From Paroedura picta (lineage: Eukaryota; Chordata; Lepidosauria; Squamata; Gekkonidae): DNA of 64,000 bases. Below are positions 11,578 through 22,962 of this stretch, in pieces. The first letter of the stretch is position 1. The number at the start of each line of letters is the position of its first letter. The translations under genes and the position numbers were made by a program. The notes beneath the pieces were generated by a model that saw only the letters and a list, made by a program, of their open reading frames with translations, ran no database searches and was not told the origin of the DNA. The DNA lies in NCBI RefSeq assembly GCF_049243985.1, contig NC_135373.1, positions 82,028,213-82,092,212 of the forward strand, given 5' to 3'.

Positions 11578-11855
11578 TGAGAGCCAGCTTGGCATAGCTG
11601 TGAGGAGTGCGGACTTCTAATCTGGCAAACCGGGCTTGATTCCACACTTCCCCACGTGCAGTCAGCTGGGTGACCTTGGGCTCACCACAGCACTGATAAA
11701 GCTGTTCGGACCGAGCAGTAATATCAAGGCTCTCTCAGCCTCACCCATCTCACAGGGTGTCTGTTGTGGGGAGAGGAAAGGGAAGGAGATTGTAAGCAGT
11801 TTTGAATCTCCTTCTGGTAAAGAAAAGTGGCATAGAAGAACCAACTCCTCCTCCA
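11578..11855 (+). repeat. tRNA-derived SINE (gecko-associated type), copy 2
   Basis: Same family as 2276-2550: TCTAATCTGGCAAACCGGG head, CTCACAGGGTGTCTGTTGTG body, CCAACTCCTCC tail. Full length but diverged. Confidence 0.75.
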
Positions 11856-11961
11856 TGGTGAAGTCTATGGCACTGCTTTCCATTCAGCTCCCCCCCCCCA
11901 AATCACTCTGCTACCCCCAGGCACTATCCCAAACTTCTGAAGACAGCTTTGACAACTCTAA

Positions 11962-12849
11962 GGGGCTTTCCGCACCGAGATTCTTGTAGCAAATTGTTTG
12001 CTGAATGAAAAATCGCCATTTAAAATAGTGCAATTCGTCATTATGCATACCTGACTTTGTAGTGGAATCCAGTTGCGTTTCTATTGTTTCCCACAAGCTT
12101 CCGGTCTCAGCAAAAATCGCTAGAAAGGAAGCGCTATTGCCGAGCTTGTCCCGCCCCTGGCCGTCAAGCAGCCAATGGGCAGCCGTTAGCATGCTCCCAA
12201 ACAGCCCCTTTCCCTTTAAGAAAGGTTTTTTTTTTTTAAACACACCCATTGCAACGAATATGTGTTGATTCGTTGCAACGGAGAGACCCATCAGCTGGCA
12301 GGTGTGTTTGAGCTGTCGTTTCATCGTTGCCACGCTCCCCCCAAGTGAAAAAAAAAATCCCCCCCCCCTCACGGGCCCAATTTTCGGCCGAAAACAGTGT
12401 AAAAAATAAAGGGAAAATACATCAGCAAACGGGCTTCTCTGTTGTTTGTGCTTAGTGACTAAACAGCTCTGGGGAGGGACTAAAGCCGGGGAAGCCTCTA
12501 AACAGGCTTGCTGGTGGGTTGAACTTCGCTCGCTCGGAGAAAAAAAAATGGCGATCGCTTCGCCGGAAGATCAGAGGAGAGAGCCAGGGGGAGGGACTTT
12601 GTAGAAAACACAACAATGGTAATGCACAGAACTTTCCCGCTAGTGTTGCAGATTGGTTGCAGGAGTGTAGCGCTTTCCGGAGGGTGAATCCACTTTTGGG
12701 GATTTCCCTGAAAGCGCTACAAGGAAGCGCTTTTTGCGGATCGGTTTCAGGTGTGTGGCAGATTGTCAACGACGTTGTGCATAATGGCAAATCAGTAGCG
12801 TTTTCAATTGGCAACCATTGTGCGATTTTGAAGGCATGCGAAAAGCCCC
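11962..12849 (+). mobile_element. Harbinger-type non-autonomous DNA transposon, copy 1 (888 bp)
   Basis: Ends GGGGCTTTCCGCA and, inverted, GGGGCTTTTCGCA, flanked by a 3-bp target duplication TAA (11959-11961, 12850-12852). TWA duplications are typical of PIF/Harbinger. A second copy of 882 bp lies at 31835-32716 in the opposite orientation with TTA duplications. No transposase frame is visible; open frames inside are short and differ between copies. Confidence 0.8.
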
Positions 12850-13179
12850 TAAGTTCCCACCAAAGCACCCCCCCCAAAAAAAACTTCAACATACCCAAGC
12901 ACCATCCCCAAATCTCCAGGAATTTCAAAGATGGCTTTGACAAGCCTAAATGTCATATATGTTCGGAACACAGTGAGTGTGGTTTCACCTTTAAACCAGA
13001 ACAAAAACAAAGCAAAAGCATTCCACCTTTGGTTTCATGTCCACAAGGCTGATACCAGGAAAATGTGGAACAGAAATACAGATTAAGAAGGCAATAACAG
13101 GCTGGGGGTACATGATTTGATCACTAGCATACTAATATTGGCCTATATTGATTTTACATGTGATGAATATGCATACATG

Positions 13180-14278
13180 TGAAATGGATATATTTTAAAA
13201 CCAATGTATTTATTGTAATAAATAAAATTTAGACACAATCTGGCAAACAAATTATTGATATAGCAAAATCATCCTTAATTCAAATAATAAAATACTCCTG
13301 AATAAGTGTTATAAATAAATCTTCACTCATATAAGTTATAACATGGTAAACAATTAGTTTAAATAAATTATCACTAAATATTAGCATTGGCTAAAATGTT
13401 TTGAAAAATAACAATCTAGTTGCTCTCTGGAGACAAATCAACAGAGAAGAAGCAAAACTTCCTTTCATATTCCTCTTGGTATCTTGGAACTTGAACATAT
13501 ATTACTGTATTGTTATCAGAAAATCTACTGCTCTGCATAGCCAATGAGCTACTATTCTAGCAAAAAAAATCCTTTTTGGTCACATAATTCATACTTGGTA
13601 TTCTTTTCCTAAACTCTTTTACTTGGAGGTAACTTCCACTGAAGCTGATGCTACTTTCAGGTTATTCAATGGTGTGTCCACCTATGTACACTACTCAAGT
13701 CAATGCAGGGCGCCTAGGTTCATATGGGGGCCTTGTTTGAATGGCCCAAGTTATTTATCTGAAACACTCCATTTCCTGGGATGGTAGAATTCTCCTGTCA
13801 TCCAGGAAATGAGGTGGAGGCATCAGTTCACACAAACAGTATCTCAATGCAGGCCCAGCACAGCTGAAAATTCAGCAGCTCCAGTCAGCAAGACCTTAAT
13901 TCATCTTTCCCCCCGCCTTATACTTTCCCACATTTAACCAGTTTTAAACCCTTCTTTTGTCATAATGGTAAGGAATAATTGATTTTATACATTGATTCTA
14001 TACATGATCCCAGACGGAGAAACTGCATATCTGAACTGACTCTTCCTTTCAGGTAAATGGGTTTCTCAAACATTCATTTAAAAGGTATGACCCTCAAATT
14101 CACTACTGCAGGTAAAGTGGTTTGAGAATTGTAGTTTCAGTCTTTTTATATTCTGTAGTATCAAAAAAGATGTTCTTGAGCCCTTTGGTATTTGGTATTT
14201 TCCATTACAACCATTCTTTGGAGGAAATCCCAGTAGTTCTGATAATCCATTCAGTTCTGGTTGCTTCTCTTGCTGGTG
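13180..14278 (-). other. Probable IL22 3' untranslated / downstream region, AU-rich
   Basis: No coding signal. Read on the minus strand, about 13213-13385 contains at least five ATTTA pentamers (TAAAT on the plus strand) and AATAAA-type signals, for example near 13207-13212. ATTTA clusters are typical of unstable cytokine mRNAs. That the transcript extends this far is inference. Confidence 0.4.
14085..14119 (+). repeat. 36-bp sequence shared in inverse orientation with 3223-3258
   Basis: The plus strand at 14084-14119 and the minus strand at 3223-3258 share an exact 36-bp string beginning GGTATGACCCTCAAATTC and ending GCAGGTAAAGTG. A weaker relative (TTGAGGGTCACACCA) is at 41624-41638. Flanks are not alignable by eye. 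Confidence 0.6.
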
Positions 14279-14365
14279 CTAATTTATTTTAGTGCATGCA
14301 TTTTCCAAGTAGTCAAATAACAAATCAAGCTCCCCAACTGCTTTGTTCTTTCCGTTTTCTCCTAG
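14279..14365 (-). CDS. IL22: IL22 coding exon 5 and stop
   Basis: LGENGKNKAVGELDLLFDYL to NACTKIN then TAG. Matches human LGESGEIKAIGELDLLF and the final disulfide cysteine (182). The acceptor is TTTTATAG. The protein ends a few residues beyond the human terminus. Confidence 0.93.
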   Translation of the reverse strand, partial: LGENGKNKAVGELDLLFDYLENACTKIN

Positions 14366-16718
14366 CTATAAAATCAAAGCAAAAATAAATTACTTGGTAA
14401 AATTAAGAATCCCTATTGCAGAAGACATCCTTGTCTTTATATACCTTTTAAAAAGATAGAGTATCCTGACAGAGAGATAGAGATATCCTCCTTCTAAAAC
14501 CTTCCACTGTAATATTGGCCAAAGTGGAGAAAACTATTGTAGAAGAGTAAAGTAAGAACAGCCTAGTTACCAAGGAATGAATATGAGCAAACAATGAACA
14601 AGCTTGATACTATACACTCTGCTGGGGTCCTCTTTCTGTTTAATCACTTTTTCTTAACACAATGGGTTGTACTGAACTCTTCCTGCAAACACATTTTGTT
14701 GACATACAGCCTGGAATTGCATAACTGCATTATACTTTTGAATAGGTTTTCAGGCTTAATTGCTTTATCTTTGCTTTGTCCTATATAGTTATGAGCAGAG
14801 GAAGAAGAGTGTTCTATTTTGGCCTCATTAATATACATAGATTTTTAATATACCTGTTTCATTTTGTCTTTCATTTTTTCCAGATTATTTTCAATATGTT
14901 CTTTATGTCCCAGTGGTTTCTGAAAAGAAATAACACAATACATAACAATGTGGTTTTCATTTCACACCTTTCTCTTGACTTACACTTTACTTCAGATGCT
15001 TGGATTGTCTTGATTTGAGGTTTGTTATCAGAATCAGTGATCTGATAGCTTGCTTTAACTACAGGGTCTTGCTTAGAACCAGCCATGCTTACAAAGTAAA
15101 AAAAAAGAATCTGGGAGGAAAAGTAAAGATGAAGACTGAAAAGATGAGATTTCAAGAGAAACAAGGTAGTAGATATCAGAGATGAACAACAGTTCTATTT
15201 TATGCTTACACATTTGCTCAGTTCCTTATGCAAAAGGCCCAAGAAATTTGCCACATCTTCAATCATGGGGTATTGGTTCCTTAGTTCAGAGAGGATATTT
15301 TTCAGCACAACCTCTGTTACTCTCTTCATTACGTAGCAGTGATTTTTCTCCTGCAAATCAGGGTAAGGAACATAAACTGAATCTGAAGAGAACAGGTACA
15401 TTTTACAAAGAGGGAATAAAAGAATAATTTGTATATGAAAAGTAGGAAGCTCACCTTGATGTTAATGTACAGATGTTGCCCCACAAACCTGTTATCTGTG
15501 TCATTGTCAGAAAGTCTTGCCTTAAAAAAAGAAGTAAAAAAGAATGAGTGATCTTGCAAAAAGGGTAGACTTTTAAAGAAATTGAATGCTGTTTCAGGCT
15601 GACCCAACTAGATTCTTGACTTCCACTTTGGAAGACTACTGTAGAATTTTGTAAGAATACAGAAAAGGACACAAGGGAAGAAATTAGTGTTCAAATTGTG
15701 AATGTGACCTACCAAGGAAAGGAGGATGAGAAGTCTCCTTCTAATATATCTGTTTGTGCTGGTCTAGAACCATAATAAAGATCTGTCTGTCTGTCTATCT
15801 GTCTTGCTGTCTAATGCATTTGTTTGAAAAAAACATGTTTTTAATTTTAAAAATTATCCTGTATACTCAAAAAATCAAAGTAGTTTACAATAGATAAAAT
15901 TAAATCATTAAAATATCCATCTACAAAACTAACACAGTAATTTTAATTGTCCAGAATGCATACCAAAATCATTCAGCATTTTAAAATGGTAAATTTAGCA
16001 CTAACAAAAAGACCTGTGAAACAGAATTGTTTTATACACCTTCTGAAAAAATTGACAGAGAGGACCTGATGGACATTTCATGGCAGACTATTCCAAAGAA
16101 CTGCAGCAAAAACCAAAAATTCATAGGTCTTACAAAAGTTATTTGAACCTTCCAGATGGAGAGACCATACAGAATAATCTCTGGGGAAATATAATTTACT
16201 TCATACCAACTAATTTTTAAAATCATCAAACAAATATCAGAATCTCAGGATGCGTAGGTAAGAGGGGTAATTTATGGGCTACTACTTCATATCTAAACGA
16301 TTGGTTGGGTTTGCCCACAGCTACCATGAATGTCAAATATGTGGGAAGCACATATGCATCTAGTATAAGGTAAGCATGTGTGGCATTCAGTATTATTGTT
16401 CCGGTATTATGGCACAGGTTAGCATTTTTAAAAAACAGAATAATGGCAGAAAGCAAATACATAGAAGAGAAGTCATTTAGATATGAATATTGCATTGCCT
16501 AAGCCTACTGGTTTTACCATTTTGGCCAAGGTATATGTATGGTTCCTAATGTAGAATTGCTGGAAGCTGGTTTTTCTGAGCCTGCAGAAATTTTTAGCAA
16601 GTGCATCTTCTTCCTTCAGGGGTAAAGGACTTGCAAGGAAGAAGAGATGTAAGCAACAGAAGCAGACCATCCACAGGAAACCTTTCTTCCAATCCTGAAG
16701 AGAATTCATGACTCCCAT
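14279..16718 (-). CDS. IL22: Interleukin-22 (IL22), five coding exons, apparently complete
   Basis: Secreted IL-10-family cytokine; in other vertebrates it is made by lymphocytes and signals through IL22RA1/IL10RB on epithelium. Coding exons, 5' to 3' on the minus strand: 16718-16518, 15520-15455, 15350-15210, 14919-14854, 14365-14279. All junctions are GT-AG and phase 0, giving 186 aa against 179 in human. Residues 1 to about 33 form a hydrophobic signal peptide (core FLWMVCFCCLHLFFLA). After it, CRLRKTSFQQFYIRNHTYT matches human CRLDKSNFQQPYITNRTFM. Four cysteines at 45, 94, 136 and 182 match the two family disulfides. Sequons NHT (59) and NDT (73) match two human glycosylation sites; the third human site is absent. 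The C-terminal helix reads VGELDLLFDYLENAC. An alternative start in the same frame lies at 16709, and the frame is also open upstream. Position next to MDM1 on the same strand supports IL22 over IL26. Confidence 0.95.
14854..14919 (-). CDS. IL22: IL22 coding exon 4
   Basis: Exactly 66 bp, 22 codons (KPLGHKEHIENNLEKMKD onward), acceptor TTTTCAG and donor GTATAT. Matches human HIQRNVQKLKDTVKK and is short, as in the mammalian gene. Confidence 0.92.
15210..15350 (-). CDS. IL22: IL22 coding exon 3
   Basis: 47 codons, from EKNHCYVMKRVTEVVL to LHKELSKC, acceptor TTGCAG and donor GTAAGC. Matches human SERCYLMKQVLNFTLEEVL; contains cysteines 94 and 136. The human NFT sequon is replaced by VTEVV. Confidence 0.93.
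15455..15520 (-). CDS. IL22: IL22 coding exon 2
   Basis: 22 codons, ARLSDNDTDNRFVGQHLY onward, acceptor TTTAAG and donor GTGAGC, phase 0 at both ends. Matches human ASLADNNTDVRLIGEKLF and keeps the N-glycosylation sequon. Confidence 0.92.
15776..15812 (+). repeat. CTGT/CTAT microsatellite
   Basis: Tandem CTGT units with CTAT variants in IL22 intron 1, just upstream of exon 2. Confidence 0.7.
16518..16718 (-). CDS. IL22: IL22 coding exon 1 (signal peptide and helix A region)
   Basis: Residues 1-67, MGVMNSLQDW to TYTLAKM, followed by the donor GTAAAACC. It holds the signal peptide, cysteine 45 and the NHT sequon. The start at 16718 is chosen because the leader length then resembles mammalian IL-22; a second in-frame ATG three codons on (16709) is equally possible. 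The frame stays open further upstream with another ATG at 16775. Confidence 0.9.
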
Positions 16719-17374
16719 AAAAGGCAGTAATTTCAACAAAGATTTGGTTATAATGTTTAAATCTACGAGAGACAAGAGAAATCACTCAATTAAAAAACAC
16801 ATTATAAAAGTAACATATTTATCAAATTATACATTATCAAATCAATCAATTATACATAAAATATAAAAGACTGAGCATATTACCTGCCTGAAGGTTTTGG
16901 CTGTACTATGATAGAACTGAGGGCTCTCATATATATATAATGTATATATATATACACATCCATTATCACCTTGTTCAAAGTAGTTAATGATGTTAAATGA
17001 CATCAGCAATTCTATTACTTTCCACTATCACTTCTGAGAATCATCTAACCACTATGTAAAACCCACAAGACGCAACCTCATAGTCTTTATACTGTTCGAT
17101 TTCTTATAAAGTGACCCCACTGACAATGCTGGGGGTAGAAAGGGACTTTTGTTACCTTACCAATTGCAGCTTCAGGGTTATAAACCTCAACAGGCTTTTA
17201 CTGTTATGATTTGTATTACACTATAAATCATAAACGCTAGAATTTGTTTTAGTTCCGTTTTCTAAACCTGTTTTCTTTACACAGTTTATGCATATGTATT
17301 ACTGTCAAATAATAAATAAATGTATTTACGTTTAAAACATTTGTAAACCATATTTGTCCTAAGTAATTGGCACA

Positions 17375-17670
17375 TAAAGGTAAAGGTAAAGGTAAAGGTA
17401 TCCCCTGTGCAAGCACTGGGTCTTGTCTGACCCTTGGGGTGACGCCCTCCAGCGTTTTCATGGCAGACTCAATATGGGATGGTTTGCCAGTGCCTTCCCC
17501 AGTCATTACCGTTTACCCCCCAGCAAGCTGGGTACTCATTTTACCAACCTCGGAAGGATGGAAGGCTGTCAACCTTGAGCCGGCTGCTGGGATTGAACTC
17601 CCAGCCTCATGGGCAGACAGCTTCAGACAGCATTTCTGCCGCCTTACCACCCTGCGCCACAAAAGGCTCT
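17375..17670 (-). repeat. Sauria SINE (tRNA head, BovB-like tail), copy 1
   Basis: Minus-strand copy: tRNA-like head at the right end (reverse of GAGCC-type head), B-box region GGGATTGAACTCCCAGCC, and a BovB-related tail ending in tandem TAAAGG units at the left. A 13-bp target duplication TAATTGGCAC[AG]TA lies at 17364-17376 and 17670-17682. Confidence 0.88.
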
Positions 17671-17979
17671 AATTGGCACGTAAAACAATATAAAAACAAT
17701 TATAAAAACAACATAAATAAAACAACCATCAGGAAAATAAGTTTTGTAATTCAAGACATCCATAAATAAATCATCCTAAAAAGATATGAAAGAGTTTATA
17801 TTATGAAATATCTCAAATGGCAAGACTAGCATAGATCATATTAATATCCTCTGGAAGAGTATTCCATAATATTGGAGCACCCACACCAAAAAAAAGCCCA
17901 CAAGTGGGCAGAATATACCAATAAAGGAGTTGGAGACAACCCAAAGGCCTGTGATAAGAAATGCTAAGACAGTCTATGG

Positions 17980-18115
17980 CAGGGGTAGTCAAACTGCAGC
18001 CCTCCAGATGTCCATGGACTACAATTCTCATGAGCCCGTGCCAGTGAACACTGGCAGGGGCTCATGGGAATTGTAGTCCATGGACATCTGGATGGCCGCA
18101 GTTTGATTACCCCTG
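17980..18115. mobile_element. Palindromic hAT MITE, 136 bp
   Basis: Almost a full-length palindrome: CAGGGGTAGTCAAACTGC at the left end, its inverse at the right, and TGTCCATGGACTACAATT in both arms. 8-bp target duplication GTCTATGG at 17972-17979 and 18116-18123. Confidence 0.88.
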
Positions 18116-18437
18116 GTCTATGGGATACCTGGGAACCCCATGTATTTTCCCTCGGTGTAGGGAAATTGTATGTATTTTCCCTCTGTGTAGGGAATTGTGT
18201 ATCTTTTACACAACCTCATTACAAATAAATAGCTACAGTTATAGCAAGTAACAGCAATGAGTAGGCCTCACTTGTACATTAAAGATGCTAGTCACATAAG
18301 CCTAAAAGTGGGTCCAGACATTAAAGCCTAAAAATTCTTCCTTCCTTCAGTATGAAACCATCCTTCAGTTATACTTTTATACTTACTTGTCTGTGATTCA
18401 ATGCATGACTACCATCCACAGCAGCAAATATATATCC

Positions 18438-18600
18438 TAAGGTTGCCAGCTCTGGGTTGGGAAACTCCTATAGATTTGAAGGTGGAGTCTGGGAAAGGAA
18501 GAATCTGGGAATGAAGAGACATCAGTGACTTATAATGTCATAAAGTATACCCTCCAAAACAGCTATTTTCTCCAGGAAAACTGGACTCTGGAGTTTTAAT
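18438..18600 (+). repeat. Squamate 'GGTTGCCA' repeat, copy 1
   Basis: AAGGTTGCCAGCTCTGGGTT, AGGTGGAGTCTGGGA, TACCCTCCAAAACAGC, TTTCTCCAGG: a dispersed non-coding repeat with three more members here (56.05, 56.40, 59.95 kb). Confidence 0.6.
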
Positions 18601-18610
18601 TCAAAAAGAT

Positions 18611-20437
18611 CATAGAATCATAGAATCATAGAGTTGGAAGGGGCCATACAGGCCATCTAGTCCAACCCCCTGCTCAACGCAGGATTAGCCCTAAGCATCC
18701 TAAAGCATCCAAGAAAAGTGTGTATCCAACCTTTGCTTGAAGATTTCCAGTGAGGGGGCGCTCACCACCTCCTTAGGCAGCCTATTCCACTGCTGAACTA
18801 CTCTGACTGTGAAAAACTTTTTCCTGATATCTAGCCTATATCGTTGTACTTGAAGTTTAAACCCATTACTGCGTGTCCTTTCCTCTGCAGCCAGCAGAAA
18901 CAGCATCCTGCCCTCCTCCAAGTGACAACCTTTCAAATACTTAAAGAGGGCTATCATGTCCCCTCTCAACCTCCTTTTCTCCAGGCTGAACATTCCCAAG
19001 TCCCTCAACCTATCTTCATAGGGCTTGGTCCCTTGGCCCCAGATCATCTTCGTCGCTCTCCTCTGTACCCTTTCAATTTTATCTACGTCCTTCTTGAAGT
19101 GAGGCCTCCAGAACTGCACACAGTACTCCAGGTGTGGTCTGACCAGTGCCGTATACAATGGGACTATGACATCTTGTGATTTTGATGTGATGCCTCTGTT
19201 GATACAGCCCAAATTGGCATTTGCCTTTTTTACCGCTGCATCACACTGCCTGCTCATGTTTAGTTTACAATCCACAAGTACCTCAAGGTCTCGTTCACAC
19301 ACAGTGCTACCTAGAAGCGTATCCCCCATCCAGTAGGCATGCTTTTCATTTTTCTGACCCAGATGCAGAACTTTACACTTATCTTTATTAAATTGCATCT
19401 TGTTCTCATTTGCCCATTTTTCCATTGTGTTCAGATCTCGTTGAACTCTGTCTCTATCTTCCGGAGTATTTGCCAGTCCTCCCAATTTGGTGTCATCTGC
19501 AAACTTGATGAGTAGTCCCTCCACCCCCTCATCTAGATCATTAATAAATATGTTAAAAAGTACCGGGCCGAGCACCGAACCCTGAGGTACCCCGCTACTC
19601 ACCTCTCTCCAGTCTGATGAAACACCATTGACAACAACTCTTTGAGTGCGGTTCTCTAACCAATTCCCTATCCACCTAATGATCTGAAAATCCAGATTGC
19701 AGTCCTTCAACTTATCCATCAGAACATCATGGGGAACCTTGTCAAAAGCTTTACTAAAATCCAAGTAAATGACATCAACCAAATTTCCCCGATCCAGCAA
19801 ACCTGTTACTTGGTCAAAAAAGGAAACCAGGTTGGTCTGGCAGGACCTGTTGGAGACAAATCCATGCTGACTTCCTTGGATCACCAAATTGTCCTCCAGA
19901 TGTTTGCAGATCGCTCCCTTTAATATCTGCTCCATTATCTTCCCCACAACAGAGGTCAGACTCACTGGTCTATAGTTTCCCGGGTCATCCTTCCTCCCTT
20001 TTTTGAAGATCGGAATAACGTTTGCTCTTTTCCAGTCCTCCGGGACATCTCCAGTCCTTAAAGAGGTTCTGAAGATGATGGACAAGGGCTGTGCAAGTTC
20101 TCTGGAAAGTTCTTTGAGTACTCTCGGGTGCATTTCATCTGGACCAGGGGATTTGAACTCATCCAGTGCAGCTAAATGCCTCTCGACAACCTCTCTATCC
20201 ATGTTAACCTGCCACCCAGACACTGTCCTTTGGCTACAGCCATCTCTAGACGTGCCTAAACACTTTGACCTGTGGGAAAAAACAGATGTAAAATAGGCAC
20301 TAAGCCTTTCTGCTTTCTCTGCATCTTTCGTTAGAGTTTGTCCATCCGCACCCAACAGCGGGCCTATTGCCTCCTTTACTTTACGTTTGCTCCTCACGTA
20401 ACTGAAAAATCTTTTCTTATTACAGTGGGCTTCCCCA
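18611..20437 (-). mobile_element. CR1 LINE, 5'-truncated, long intact reverse transcriptase frame
   Basis: An uninterrupted 565-codon frame (20397 to 18700, open further upstream) encodes the ORF2 RT and C-terminal parts: NYRPVSLTSVVGKIME, YLDFSKAFDKVPHD, GVPQGSVLGPVLFNIF, the catalytic KFADDTKL, and the CR1 C-terminus (RTRSNGFKL, PKEVVSAPSL). The 3' end is the CR1 8-bp-type repeat (ATTCTATG units) at 18611-18630. The endonuclease half is absent. The intact frame implies a recent copy. Confidence 0.95.
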
Positions 20438-20823
20438 GGTCTGGAAAGTGTTCTCAGGCTGGGATGTCTTAGGGAGCCAACAAACCCCTGTGGGATTTCA
20501 GTTTTACTAATTTTCCTTTCCCTCAGTAATCTTGGCCCTTAGAGACATCAACTGTTAGGGTCCTGAACTGAGAGGAAATATTTTGTAGGATTTATACACA
20601 TGTCAGAGATTTTAAAATTAGATGGAATGAGACCACATAGCAGTGTAACCTCCATGTTTAAGTTGGATTCATATGCCTTAAACTGTTAAACTAGTGTCTG
20701 GGATTTGTCTGTGCTATTTTTCTTCAGCACATCCTCCAAGCTCAGGTTGCTTACATGGTTCTCTCTTCATTTGAATTTCACACTGGCTTAAAGCTCTAGA
20801 ACAAAATGCATAAATATTTAAAT

Positions 20824-21153
20824 ATTTGAAAGGTTGTCACTTGGAGGAGGGCAGGATGCTGTTTCTGCTGGCTGCAGAGGAGAGGACACGCAGTAATGGG
20901 TTTAAACTTCAAGGACAACGATATAGGCTAGATATCAGGAAAAAAATGTTCACAGTCAGAGTAGTTCGGCAGTGGAATAAGCTGCCTAAGGAGGTGGTGA
21001 GCTCCCCTTCACTGGCAGTCTTCAAGCAAAGGTTGGATACACACTTTTCTTAGATGCTTTAGGATGCTTAGGGCTGATCCTGCGTTGAGCAGGGGGTTGG
21101 ACTAGATGGCCTGTATGGCCCCTTCCAACTCTATGATTCTATGATTCTATGAT
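20824..21153 (+). mobile_element. CR1 LINE 3' fragment
   Basis: Encodes the same C-terminal block (GCHLEEGRMLFLLAAEERT) as the CR1 at 18.6-20.4 kb in the opposite orientation, and ends in ATTCTATG repeats. The 3' ends of the two copies form a long inverted repeat about 2.2 kb apart. Confidence 0.92.
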
Positions 21154-21456
21154 TTTATAAATGAAAAGACTGATCAGTGGGGGAATGCCAGATTTAAGAG
21201 AAAAGATTTTGCCCACTGGCAGAAAACAATGATAGAGGGGCATAGGCAAATTGTTAGGGGGAGTAGATTCTATAATGTTGGTGCTCTGACCTTTTTTAGT
21301 TTGCCATCCAACTAGTTTCAGCTGGTGGAGAGGATCCCTGAAGAGGACCATAGGGGCTACATAGGTTCACATGGAAATGGACTGTTCTTAAAGTATGCTG
21401 GTCCCAAGTTCTACAGGGCTTTAAAGGTTAATAGCAGTACCTTGAGTTATATAATA

Positions 21457-21640
21457 AAAATGTTCACACAGAGTAGTTCAGCAGTGGAATCAACTGCTTA
21501 AGCAAGTAGTGAGCTCCCCCTCACTGGCAGTCTTTAAGCGGAAGCTGGACAGATACTTATCCTGGATGCTTTAGGCTGATCCTGCATTGAGCGGGAGGTT
21601 GGGCTAGATGGCTTGTATGGCCGCTTCCAACTATGATTTA
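21457..21640 (+). mobile_element. CR1 LINE 3' fragment, diverged
   Basis: GTTCACACAGAGTAGTTCAG through GCTGATCCTGCATTGAGCGG to CTTCCAACTATGATT: an older CR1 end beside the previous one. Confidence 0.85.
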
Positions 21641-22333
21641 GAATAGGAATGTTTTCTACTTGTAGGTAAAATGACACTAGATATTTGCTTATCCACCAAC
21701 AAATTTCTGAAAACGAGGCTGTGAACAAATCAAATCACAAGAAGAAAGGGGTCTCCAGATGGAAATTAGAATGGCATCAAATTATGCCTCTTCATGTCAG
21801 TCTATCTGTGAGTCTTTCCCTTTACTACTGTTTTTACTACATTTTTGGGACTTGTCATAGTTTTGTATAACAGTGGATTTTTAACATGCAAAATATTCAG
21901 TTTCTATTTCTGACATCTCCCATTAAAATATTTCAAATAATTGATGTTGGGAAAGATTGTTTCTGAGACGTTGGAAAATGACTATAAAAGCAGACAGTAC
22001 TAAGGCAGGTAGGCCAATGGGTTGACAGTATGAGGCAACTTCATATGTGAGGGGGAAGCTAGTATCGAAAGTAGTCAAATTTTTACCTGTCTTAGGGTAG
22101 ATGATTCATTGCCCACATTGGTTCTCTAGTCATACTGAAGTATGTATGAATTATGTACCTTTGAATTTTTACAGGAAAGCAAGTTTCATGCTGCGATACT
22201 TCATTTAAATGACCTACTTATTCAGTTGTTGAGAAAAGAGGCAGTGACATTTCTGTATTTCCTGTTTTATTGGGCTGTCTGCTATATACTAGGCAATGGT
22301 TGTTTTTCATTCAGACCATGGTTTGTAATTACC

Positions 22334-22872
22334 TTCTGGTAATAACCTTCAAGGCCATACACGGTCAGGGCCCAGTGTACCTGAGGGATCGCCTCCCCGC
22401 CTATGCCCCCAAAAGAGCTCTGTGCTCCACCGCCACCAACCAGCTAAGGATCCCTGGCCCTAAAGAAGTCCGTCTGGTCTCGACCAGGGCCAAAGCATTC
22501 TCTGTTCTGGCCCCCACCTGGTGGAACGAGCTCCTGGAGAAGATCAGGGCCCTTACGGAGCTTGAACAGTTCCGCAGGGCCTGCAAAAAGTAACTCTTCC
22601 GCCAGGCATTTGGCTGAGACCAGACGTAATCAACAGTGACCGAAGGGCCCCTGCTCCCCTCGCCCCCCCTCAGAATTCCACCAATAAGCCCTGGACCTGT
22701 TTGTACTGTTACATTGTTGTATTATTATATTGTACTGTTACATTGTTATCTGGTTACAACTATTAGTTATTATTATAAGGTTATTCACATGTTTTTATAG
22801 ACCATTTTATGTATTGTTCCTTGTCCTTATGTAAAGCACCCTGAGCCTCCGGGGAGGGCGGTATATAAGCAT
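22334..22872 (+). mobile_element. L2 LINE 3' end
   Basis: C-terminal ORF2 peptide TFKAIHGQGPVYLRDRLPAY to AFSVLAPTWWNELLE and FRRACKK, then stop and a 3'UTR ending CGGTATATAAGCATGATAGA. L2 signature order; 5'-truncated. It is followed directly by an A-rich microsatellite. Confidence 0.88.
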
Positions 22873-22875
22873 GAT

Positions 22876-22878
22876 AGA

Positions 22879-22913
<35 letters not shown>

Positions 22914-22962
22914 ACAAACAAACAAACAAACAAACAAACAAATAAACAAATAAATAAATAAA
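22876..22962 (+). repeat. AAAT/AAAC microsatellite at an L2 tail
   Basis: Runs of AAAT units, then AAAC, then AAAT again, growing from the end of the L2 element. Confidence 0.9.

Noticed and set aside
12452-13052. 163- and 177-codon frames on opposite strands
   Set aside because: They overlap and mostly lie in the Harbinger-type element; the equivalent frames in copy 2 are different, so they are not coding.
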